In this document: one piece after another, positions 10,749-20,085 of the stretch | How positions within the stretch are numbered: the first letter of the stretch is position 1 | How the letters are laid out: every line of letters starts with the position of its first letter | Source: Dolomedes plantarius | Lineage: Eukaryota; Arthropoda; Arachnida; Araneae; Dolomedidae | DNA length: 64,000 nt | Direction: 5' to 3' | Assembly (NCBI GenBank): GCA_907164885.2 | Contig: OU015496.1 | Location: 187,581,281 to 187,645,280 of the forward strand | The notes under the pieces: model-generated | Told to the model about the DNA's origin: nothing | Databases searched by the model: none | Seen by the model: only the letters and a program-made list of their open reading frames with translations | Position numbers and translations under genes: made by a program

Positions 10749-11669
10749 GCTTTTGCTGTTGACTGACATACAACGTACAGACCAAACCGCGAGACCTAAA
10801 GGGCTGAAATTTTGCATGGCGATTCTTCTTATAGTGTAGGGGTGCACTAAGAAATATTTAAAAAAAAATTCTTCTTAGATTTTTTTAAATAAAATTTTTA
10901 AGATGTTTTTGTAACTTTTTTAAGTTTTCATTTAAAATAATAATTTGATGGTTATAAAATTTATATCACGAAAAGACCATAAAAATTCCTTTAAAATGAA
11001 ATCTTTTTCGAATCTTTATCTCCATTTTCTGATTTTTTGGTGAATTTTTAAAGATTAATTTTTAGAATTAAATTTATTAAACGCTGATCACGTGATTTCT
11101 TTTTCTGGTACTTTAAATATATTTATCGTCACATAACAACGAAGTAGACAAAAAAAAATTTTTTTTCTTGATAATGCGGCAGACGATTGGACATTATCCA
11201 AAAATAAAATAAAATACAGTTAAAGATATGTTCCTCAAACTGTACTATGTTAACTGTACTATATTCTTTAGTATGTCCTATTAGATTTAATTTGAATATT
11301 TTCTTCTACATTATTTTGTCTATAAAAATATCCCTTACGATTTTTTAAAAAATATATATATTTTTCTTTTTTTTGCATCATTTGCATACATTGATCGTCG
11401 TACAATACTAAAAGTTTAAAATAGTGGCGCTATCTACTGCACGTCTAGTATAACAGCCTACATTTAGTTTCAAAAATTGTTGGTTTTTATTAATTAAAAA
11501 TTTACGGTAATTAATTTCGATTTTGGAAGTTCTTAAGTCCTTCGGCTGTTTTTAAAGACGCCTGTATGTAAAATTTCACGATCGTTGCTCCTAAACTGTG
11601 GATTTCTATACAACTATAGACATACAGAGAGACAGACAGACAGACAAATTTTCATTTTCATATATTAGA

Positions 11670-12190
11670 TATTTCTTCTCCGTGTTCAAATGTATTAGAT
11701 ATGGACTACAAATTTAATATGTACTACAGATTTATGAATTCAGATATAAAAAGATGAATCATAAAGAACATAGTGTATTGTGACGTCGTCATGTAACTCA
11801 AGTACTTCCCTCTAAAATTCTAAGAATTTTATTGCACTGGAAAGCCTTTGTGCTGGGTTGGCAGCTCTAAATAAGAGAAGACGACATGTGATGTCACCGA
11901 GGGAACGTACTAACGAGTTTTGTTTTCTAGTTAAGCAGTCGTTCCCTTTAGGTGTTAATGTCGTTTCATCAGAGTACATTAATAGTACTGGTTACCTCTG
12001 AAGAGAAGATCCCCGAGAAACTCGTCACTCGGGGAGAGTTCTTTTTTGATGAGGGGTGGAACGTTAAAGGAAGGTCAACGAGAGAGGAAGAGATTGTCAC
12101 CAAACATCCCCCACTTTTCGCCAAATATCGGCATTTGTCCTTAGCAAGAGTCGAACAGGTGTTTTTCTACCGATTGACAATGGTATAGTC
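11670..12190 (+). repeat. Unit segment h, copy 1
   Basis: Contains agtactggttacctctgaagag and cgagaaactcgtcactcgggg, found again at 20089, 24265 and inverted at 30640-30860. It leads straight into segment a once the hAT at 12191-14351 is removed. No coding function seen. Confidence 0.7.
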
Positions 12191-12539
12191 CAGTGGTCGG
12201 CAAACCGTGGCTCGCGAGCCACATGTGGCTCTTTGGCCTCTTGAGTGTGGCTGTTCCACAAAATACCACGTGTGGGCGCGCACGTACAGTGAGATTTAAA
12301 CTTCGTGATGACTGGTTTTCTTATTTCTATTTTTACATACTTAGTTGGTGTTTATGTGTCTTTATCTTTAGGCGAGTGCTCTGAAGCGACTTAATGAGAA
12401 AACATTTCTAGAAAGATTAATTGTCAACGCGTATCGTCAAGTTGTATCTTTGCATCGTGTTTTACAATGTATTACTTCCGAGAGCGTGTCCCCGTAGAAA
12501 ACGCTAGACTAGTCAAAATGATTTTCGAATATAACCAAC

Positions 12540-12880
12540 CAGAAAGTTGAAGATCTTAAATTAGTTTCAGCTTTATCAATAGCAGTTGATGAGTCTTGTG
12601 ACATAAATGATACAGCGCTAGTTTCACTTTTGTACGATTTATTTCATCTACAGGTCCTAAAGAAGAGCATTTAGGATTATTGCCACTCAAAGGTGAAACA
12701 CGTGGAGAGGATATAGCAAATGCTGTAATTGAGTGCATTGAGAAACATCATATTCTACTCGACAAAATTGTCTCAATTTCAACAGATGGGGCGAAAAGTA
12801 TGACCGTCGTAAGAAACGGGTTTGTTGCTATTTTGAGAGAAATTCATCTAGACGCGCTTTGTACGCAGACATTTAATAAA
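12540..12880 (+). pseudogene. hAT transposase fragment (GTF2IRD2/ZBED-like lineage)
   Basis: Frames read [12 protein letters not shown], then after a one-base shift P-L-K-G-E-T-R-G-E-D-I-A, and then S-I-S-T-D-G-A-K-S-M, which match the RNase H-like core of hAT transposases (the D-E-S and T-D-G-A-x-S-M motifs). Sequence is in two frames and stops before the dimerisation domain, where the inner hAT interrupts. No BED finger is visible upstream. Non-functional. The lineage is inferred from motif wording. Confidence 0.7.
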
Positions 12881-12886
12881 CTAGGA

Positions 12887-13822
12887 CAGGGATTACGAAC
12901 CTGTGACCCGCGGGTCACATAGTGACACGCGAGACGATCTCATTATTTTAACATCCATTTAACTTTTAAAATTTTCATTTTCATTCGTCGGACTGAGAGA
13001 TCTATAATCTAATTTGTACTAGGAATAATTTGTAAAAAATAATTGTTTGAAATTAAATTTTTCCTTTTTTTGCCAAACAGAAGTCTTAAAACAGTCTTAT
13101 TCAGTGCTAGCGAATGCAAAAGAAATATTTGACGAAAGATTCTCCCAATTTCGTGAAATAGAGAAAACTTAAATAATCCTCTTTCGATTGGCTTCAAATT
13201 TATAACTTAGAAACGGAAATGGTTAAATTTCACAACAGTGTTGTACGGAGGAATAAATTTGCAGAACTAAACATAAACTTAGAAAAAAAAATTACAAGAT
13301 CTGGAAAATTGTGAGGAATATATTTTAACAACAAGCCCCGAAAATATTATTTTAACTGAATGGAACTCGTTGCCTAATTCGCTAATGTCGATGAAAAACT
13401 TAACAAGAGCTCCTTTGACAATGTTTGGATCAACCTACGTTTGCGAACAGTTGTTTTCGGCAATGAATTTTATTAAAAGTAAGAATAGAAATCGCCTCGG
13501 CATCGACTTGTCCGCTGCGTGTGCACGATTAAAAGTTACAAATATCGAACCACGTATAAATTACCGTCCGAAAGACAACAATAAGTGTCACATTAAGTTC
13601 GATAATTTTTGTACTTATTTTCTTCCTGATATTGATAATTTTAAACAAATCACAATAAAAAGTTAAATATGTGTTTGTTTTAAATATATATCGTATATTT
13701 TTTTTTTATTTCCGAAGGTCTTCCAAAGACCGAAAAAAAAAATTTTAAGTGACACGCGGTTTTAATTTCTACGGTTTCAAGACATTTTTTGACACGCGTT
13801 AGAAAACGGTTCGCCATCCCTG
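12887..13822 (+). mobile_element. Nested hAT transposon, 936 bp
   Basis: Ends are CAGGGATTACGAACCTGTG and, inverted, acggttcgccatccctg. An exact 8-bp duplication aactagga flanks it (12879-12886, 13823-13830). It lies inside the outer hAT's transposase region and carries its own hAT C-terminal transposase remnant. Confidence 0.9.
13080..13666 (+). pseudogene. hAT transposase C-terminal remnant
   Basis: The readable frame 13370-13666 holds the hAT dimerisation region: P-L-T-M-F-G-S-T-Y-V-C-E-Q-L-F-S, then K-S-K-N-R-N-R-L, the signature of the C-terminal hAT domain. Upstream, in broken frames, are an E-R-F-S-Q-F-R-E motif and a T-E-W-N-S-L-P stretch of the same family. Several frameshifts and stops make it non-functional. 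Confidence 0.75.
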
Positions 13823-14030
13823 AACTAGGAGATTCGAGAACATTGTTCATATTAGTGTTTGTCTGTCATTGTTATGATTTAATTTTGTGGATACTTTACA
13901 ATTTAATTTTATCAATAAATAATATCGATATTAAGTATGATATCAAGTTTTATTCAAGATACCTATAGTTTAACTAAGGCATAAAACTTTAAGTACAGTT
14001 TATTAAGTTAATTTTAGGGAGCGCTGTGGA

Positions 14031-14225
14031 GTGAAAGAAAATGTAGTGTCAAGGATTGAGAAAGGTATGTTGAGAGGGTATGGACATACAGAGAGGAATG
14101 AACATAGACGAAATAAGTATACAAAACGAGTGTGGGTGCAAGAGTTGGAAGGGGTCGACCTCAGAGAACGTACCTCATTCAGATTGAGGACGTTTTTAAC
14201 AAACGCCAGCTTTGGAGTATCCTAA
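14031..14225 (+). pseudogene. LINE-like C-terminal fragment inside the outer hAT
   Basis: The frame reads V-V-S-R-I-E-K-G-M-L-R-G-Y-G-H-T-E-R, then K-R-V-W-V, resembling the R-I-x-K-G-x-L-R-W-F-G-H-x-x-R block found after the RT domain in many non-LTR elements. Only about 45 codons align and the rest is unrelated, so it is a small captured or ancient fragment. Confidence 0.45.
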
Positions 14226-14359
14226 TTAAATAAATAACAATGCACCTACCTATATAGTTTGAGTTTAAAAAAAATTTGGCTCTCAAAAGAAACTTCAATT
14301 GTTGTGCTGTTGACATTTGGCTCTGTTGAATAATGAGTTTGCCGACCACTGGTATAATC

Positions 14360-15760
14360 TAAAGAAAAGGCAGTGTTTACAAGAAACAGATGGGGAGAAA
14401 TACACATCTGCAGTTACAATTGAAAGGAAATTTTAAACACTATATTACCTATTGGAACTATTATACCTTTTGGAATATTAACTGCCGTGATGTGCTGTAT
14501 AATCTGAAATGTTTAAATGCTCATTTCTGAAGTCTATTTTCCAAGGTATAAATTTGCAACCAAGCAAAACATCTTTCCCGTTTTTATTAGCCATATTTTT
14601 GGCCAGTTTAAAAGTTAACAAAAACCAAGTTATGAGAAAATATTTCAAAGAGTGGGAAATTAAAGTTTGAAGAAAATTTCCTTATTCAAATTGCTGAAAA
14701 TGGGAAAATTTTATAGTGTTGATAAAGTTAATTGTGAATTTTGATTAGAAGAGTTCATTAGGGTAGCACACTTTAAAGGGCAGGACCGACCTTGCCAGTT
14801 GAACCTATTTGATCTGGAAAATTAAAAATATGTCTAAACTGAAATGGCTTTAACATATGAGCTATTATTTTTAAAAGTTGCATAAATCCATTTATTCACG
14901 TATCGAGATATTTAAAGGTTTGTATTTGAATGAATTTAAAAATATTGGCAAACGTTAATCAATTCGAGTGATGTTTTTAACACTATACACCTTTTAAATT
15001 TTACTATGAAATAATAATTATTAAAATTATTTAAAAAAATAAACGATTTTTTTAGCTCCAAATGGATTTATACCACTTTCAAAAATAACATATTATAAAA
15101 AATAAAAACAAGTGGAAATTCAAATCCATATTTTTATATACATTAGCTTCAGTGAAATGGATATTTTAATGTAAACTCTTACTTACCAACATCACTATCA
15201 GACGAAATTGACATATTATCGTCTTTTTTATAAGTATGTGAACTCATTGTAACAACTGTATTAAACGTTATTTATCTAAAACTTTGATTTTCTGCTTTAA
15301 TAACAATTATATTTAAATAATACTCACGCTGCAATCTATTAGTATAAGAAGCACAAACCAAACAGTAGGAATTGCGAAAGAAAACCAAACAAAATCAGTG
15401 AAATTACTTCTGACCACTTAATCAGAACAATAATACCGTTATCTTGTTAACGATGTTGTTTTTAAGACACTAGCTAAGTAATATATGCTAAAGCGTAGTG
15501 TACACTGAAGTCGTAATAATCAATAATAATTGCAATAAGCAAGTTGCTTTTATTATAACTGTTAGGAATGGACTTATTCCACTTAAAAAAAAAATTTTTT
15601 TTGCGATAACATTTTATAGCCAAAGTTCTTTTGTTTACTTTATGAAAAAATCGTACTTCATTGAAAGTTTGATTATAAATATGAAGAGAAGGTGTCTATA
15701 TCTTACTAAAATCCCCGTTAACTCATTTTTTTAAAGTGGACATACACCACTTTCAAATAT
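14360..15760 (+). repeat. Duplicated unit, copy 2, segments a-c
   Basis: Continues segment h after the hAT and follows 5988-7300 closely. The 64-codon frame at about 14697 has TGA and other stops here. It ends in the long form of the SINE at 15763. Confidence 0.75.
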
Positions 15761-15762
15761 TT

Positions 15763-15925
15763 TATTATGGGGGTGCCATATAGGCGGACCAGCATTACCC
15801 CCCTATAAAGGGACGACATAAACGGAGGCATTTTCAGTGGCGCAACGCCGGGACTCGATCCGAGCACCCTCTGCACCGAATGCCAGCGAGCTGCACCACA
15901 AGGCCGCCACAGGCCAGCGTGTAAT
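15763..15925 (-). repeat. tRNA-derived SINE, full head
   Basis: On the minus strand: box A in tgtggtgcagctcgctgg and box B in ggatcgagtcccggcg, about 33 bases apart, followed by the body (cactgaaaatgcctcc, gggggtaatgctggtccg, ggcacccccataataaaa). This is the best copy for defining the polymerase III promoter of the family. Confidence 0.75.
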
Positions 15926-16600
15926 TATATTTTTATCAAAATATCTGTACATTATATTTTTATCGCAATTTCAGCAGTTGGGCCCCGCAATAACTAAGGC
16001 CGGCGCTTTTAAACTGCAGTTCTATTCCGATATTTGGAGGGGGAAATTGGGGTAAAATTATACTAGAGTTGTGTCTTTTTTGCAGTCATTTTTTACGTAG
16101 GGAGAGATACTAAAAATTATTGTCCTTATTTAACATAAATTATTTGCGATTTTGCTATTCGTTCACAAGTAAAGCCGTTTTTATAAAGATTTTGTTTTGA
16201 CGTTAAAAAAAGTTATATTCTACATTCTCGTAACTGTCTCGCGAAAAGAGACCATAAAAATATCTTTTTAAAGACAAAAGTTAGAAACACTCTATTAAGT
16301 TCTGAAAATCTACATTAAATTTAGAGCATGCATGCCAAATTTCAGCTTTTCAGTCGTCGTAATTTTCGGGAAAATCAATTCACAAAATATGGGTCATTGA
16401 GTATTAGAAAGAACTCACTATGCTCGTCCAAAAAATTATTTCATTTTCAGGAAATTTATTTTTCTTTTAGCTATTATCCTATAATTTTTTCCAGGAGTAA
16501 AATATACACATCATTAAAACTTTTTAAATACTTAGTTTTGTCATTATAAATGAATCAGCTCCTTTTTACATCTGTAATTTGTTGTTAACAAACTCCATAT
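15926..16600. other. Segment after the SINE; partly repeated, otherwise featureless
   Basis: 15926-16080 recurs at 50433-50610 (for example gttgggcccngcaataacta and ggagggggaaattgggg). 16080-16600 shows nothing I recognise. Confidence 0.45.
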
Positions 16601-16902
16601 GTCAGGAGACTACAGTAAACAAAATACCTGTATCATGTATATCCCACGGAACGTGGGAAAGCAATTAGCACCTCCTATACGTGATCCCATAAGTGACCGT
16701 CATTCTTTGATTGGAGGAAAGAAGTTGGTGAATATTTCTCATTATAAAGGACGATTTACAGATCTTGCTGTCCTACTTGAAACCTTTAAAGGTGTCGTTT
16801 AGTTGTGCTACCTAGCGAGCTTCTTTGACATTTATTGCTACTTTAGTTTGTTTGCTTATAAGTAAAACTGTTTCATGGTCACTTTAATTTAATAATATTG
16901 CT

Positions 16903-18668
16903 ATGGAATCGGTTTCCAAGAGAGGGAAAACTCTTCATTCTCAAACTAGACAAATTTTAAGTGCTGTTACCGTGTTTTGTGATTCCGAAGCTGAAAAGAA
17001 GGAACTTCCAAGTTCCTGTTGTTCAATCAACGAAGAGAGCATCTGCGGCGACTGGAGTTTCTGTTGCAACAATTAAAAGGATTAGAAAGGAGAGGAAAAG
17101 TGCGGATGATAATAATGAAAAACTCTCAACCCCTGGAAAAAATCGTCATTGACCAGATCACCTTAAAGTAATTGTGGATGACTTTGACAAGTGTGTAATA
17201 AGGAACACAATAAATGAATTCTAGATTCATAAGAAAATTGTGCCGACCGTTGCCAAGCTCCTGCCAATTATTAAAGAAAAAATTAATTTTCCTTGGAAAG
17301 GAGAAGCCTTACGCAGTGTTGCATGACATTGGATTTCGCTGGAAAAAATGCAGTAATCTTCGTCATGTTTTAATGGAGAAACCGGACATCGTGTCATGGC
17401 GCTGCAATTTTTTGAGACTAATGAAAAAGTACCGGGATGAAGACCGAACTGTTATATATATAGATGAAACATGGGTTGATTCTAATATGACAGTGCAAAA
17501 TTATTGGCAAATGAACTGCGAAAAAGCAGCCAAGATCGCCATAAACTCGGGAAATCGAATTATAGTGGTTCATGCTGGAGGAATTGCAGATTTTGTACCA
17601 AATGCCAGTGGAATAGCGAGGGGGGTCTATCATGCCCCGGGTGCCACTCGCAGAGGGGCGCCAGTATAAGATCTATATATTATATTACTATATGTTTTTC
17701 GGGGGTAGGGGTGCCAATATAAGGTCTATATATTATATTAATTATGTTTTTTTTTGGGGGGGGGAAGCCGGTATAAGGTCTGTATATTATATTACTATAT
17801 GTTTTTCGGGGGGTGCCAGTATAAGGTCTATATATAATATTACTATATGTTTTTCGGGAGGGTGCCAATATAAGGTCTATATATTATATATGTTTTTCGG
17901 GGGGGGGGCGCCAGTTTTGCTCGCTACGCCACTGCCAAACGCGTGCCTTGTGTATAAAGCTGGTTCCACAACAGGAGACTACCATGGGCAAATGAATTTT
18001 GAGAACTTTGAAAGGTGGTTGAGGGAAAAGCTCATCCCTAATTTAACTCCAAACAGCGTAATATACTTGGACAATGCGCCATATCACACTAAAAAGGTAA
18101 ACTGCGTCCCTTCGAAGTACTCGACGAGAAAAGTTATGATAGAATGGTTAACAGAAAAAAATGTGAAGTATGAAGAAAATATGAGAAAGCCAGAACTTTT
18201 TAAACTGATCAAGCAGAAAACTCATCACCTACACCAATATACAGGATTGATCAGTTGCTTCAACATTATGGACATACAGTTATTAGACTCCCACCGTATC
18301 GCTGCGATTTAAATCCCATTGAACTCGCGTGGGGGGATTTAAAGAAGTTTATACGGGAAAGGAATGTTAGTGCAAATTTAAAGAAACTGCGAGAACTGAC
18401 TGAAGAGGGACTAGACAGGATTGAGGCTGGCAAGTGGAAAAGTTATTGTAGTCACGTTCAGCACACAGAAGAAAATTATTGGAAAAACGACGGTATCATA
18501 GAAAATGTGGTAGATGAATTAATAATAACTTTTGGCGAAGAAGATTCAGATGACGAAACCAGTGAAAACGGCGATTGTGGGGAAAATGCAAAAGATGATA
18601 GTCATTTAGATGGCATTCAACTTCTTCAAGACGACAGTGAATTAAAAATATTCAATAGGAAAAATTGA
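16903..18668 (+). pseudogene. IS630/Tc1-mariner-like transposase gene with very wide second-D to E spacing, broken
   Basis: ATG at 16903 opens the gene. A helix-turn-helix-like stretch (K-R-A-S-A-A-T-G-V-S-V-A-T-I-K-R) lies near 17030-17090. The catalytic motifs are visible: I-D-E-T-W with D at 17463-17465, L-D-N-A-P-Y-H with D at 18070-18072, and D-L-N-P-I-E-L with E at 18321-18323. Discounting the 329-bp hAT MITE at 17606-17934 and its duplicated target, the first two D are about 90 residues apart. The second D to E gap is about 82-83 residues, against 34 in Tc1/mariner. The C-terminus is acidic (E-E-D-S-D-D-E-T). Defects are a frameshift near 17020, a TGA near 17150, the MITE, and a frameshift near 18220. 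No clear TIRs were found. Confidence 0.75.
17606..17934. mobile_element. hAT MITE inside the transposase gene, with internal tandem repeat
   Basis: Ends are CAGTGGAATAGCGAGG and the inverted ctcgctacgccactg. The target duplications are ccaaatgc (17598-17605) and ccaaacgc (17935-17942). The interior is about five copies of a ~50-bp unit (gccagtataaggtctatata ... tgtttttcgggg). Removing it with one target copy brings the flanking transposase frames into register. Confidence 0.85.
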
Positions 18669-19080
18669 ACCGCAAAACTCACCCCGTCAACTCCAGGAGC
18701 ACGCAACAAAATCCGCCCGTGTAAAATGAAGCAGTGTGGTAAGTTTTTAAACAAGGCTTGAATATTTTTTTCGATAACTTTAAGGTCTTATATAATCGTC
18801 TTATGTTTAATCCCTCATTTTTAGAACCGACCATTTTTATCCCCCAAAATGTTTTATATTTGAATTATTCATTAATATAACAAGCCACACTTATTATTTA
18901 AGAAATACACATATATTTCTAAACTTTTCTACACTAATATTTCTAAAATACTAGAAAGAAATATTTTCAAAGGTAAGATCTATTTCTTTTTATAGTTTAA
19001 TTATATTATATTCTTATAATTTTAAAATTTTGTTACAATTTAATCTTTAAATGCAATTTTCTCAGTTTGTAAAATTTTAT
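18669..19080. other. AT-rich interval with no recognised feature
   Basis: Probably includes the 3' end of the transposon above, but I could not find a terminal inverted repeat pair. Nothing else is supported. Confidence 0.4.
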
Positions 19081-20085
19081 GCTTTGCCGCAACATTTCTC
19101 AGAAACTGATAAAGCAATTTCTATAAAACTTGGAAAATACGTTGATTTTGATGCAAGGAATAATGTATACTTCAAATGTAGTATTTTTAATTGCATTAAA
19201 TTTTTAAAATTAACATGTTTTCAATAAAAAAATGCATTTTTTCAAAGTTTTGTAATTTTAATTTAAATTTTAAAAAATTTAAGTTTTTAATTGCTTAAAA
19301 ATGGAGTATACGTTAAATATACATTAGTTTTACAACTTTATCAATATTTTTTGGGACTCTAGAACCAATAGTTTTGCTACAGTCTTGCGCGCAATGGATG
19401 CAAGCCAAAACACAATTTTAAAATTTTCATCAAAATTAAAAATGGAAAATTAATTAAAATACTAGTTGTAGAACATTGAAATAATTATTCTACATAGAAC
19501 ATATATTAAGCTTTCAGTGGCAAAAATTTCATGTATTTATGTTTTATAGGTACTGAGAAATAAAACTAAATGTGACATGATGCTAAATTACACCTTCAGT
19601 AAAAAAGTAAAACTCCCGAGACTCCTTAAATGAAAACAAAATTACCGAAAAAGATCGCGTCTCCTTTGGCGAAAGAAAAAATAACAGTTGCAAAACCAAA
19701 ATACCTGAAATCTGTATATATAATAATAAATTTTTGTATGATCCAGTATTTATAAAAATAAATATGACTCTAAATTTTATTGAGGTTTTCTGAAACTCCC
19801 TTACATTACTTCGGGAAATAGTAGGTAATACGATACAGGGTAAAAAGTACCAAAATACGTTGATTACATGAAAATGGAAATCAAAACATGCATTGGTTTT
19901 CTTAAAGCCTAAATAATTAAAACCTTCATAATTTTCTTAATGCCTAAAGAGCGATAAATACTTTCCGCGGGAAATGGTACTGGGGTGTTGATTATCCCCG
20001 ACCCGTAATTTTGAGAATCAACCTCCCCGAGGCAGCAACCTTAAAACCGGTCTCAGGTCTCTTCTGAAGGGAGGTCTGCAGTAGT
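19081..20085 (+). repeat. Duplicated unit, segments e-g, fused to segment h
   Basis: Follows 7431-8420. At 20085-20090 the end of g (gtctgcagtag) joins h (tctggttacctctg) directly, with no tRNA block or Helitron. The joint lies in a tagt shared by both flanks, which suggests an unequal exchange or deletion. Confidence 0.7.

Larger units (their letters stand above)
9886..11669 (-). mobile_element. Helitron, 1784 bp, carrying a LINE fragment
   Basis: On the minus strand the 5' end is TCTAATATATGAAAATG preceded by A. The 3' end has the hairpin cccgggcatcgccggg and tgcttcagcttg followed by T, so the terminal CTAG has mutated to CTTG. No Rep/helicase is encoded, so it is non-autonomous. It encloses a LINE reverse transcriptase C-terminus plus a tRNA-like segment. 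The same element is inverted at 31160-32927 with intact CTAG, and truncated at 23730-24191. Confidence 0.85.
12191..14351 (+). mobile_element. hAT transposon, 2161 bp including a nested hAT
   Basis: Inverted ends are CAGTGGTCGGCAAACCG and gagtttgccgaccactg. The 8-bp duplications gtatagtc (12183-12190) and gtataatc (14352-14359) differ at one base. The unoccupied site ggtttagtctaagaaaagg is seen at 20280, 24430 and inverted near 30645. It carries a decayed hAT transposase fragment, the nested hAT 12887-13822, and a LINE-derived fragment at 14031. Confidence 0.9.
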
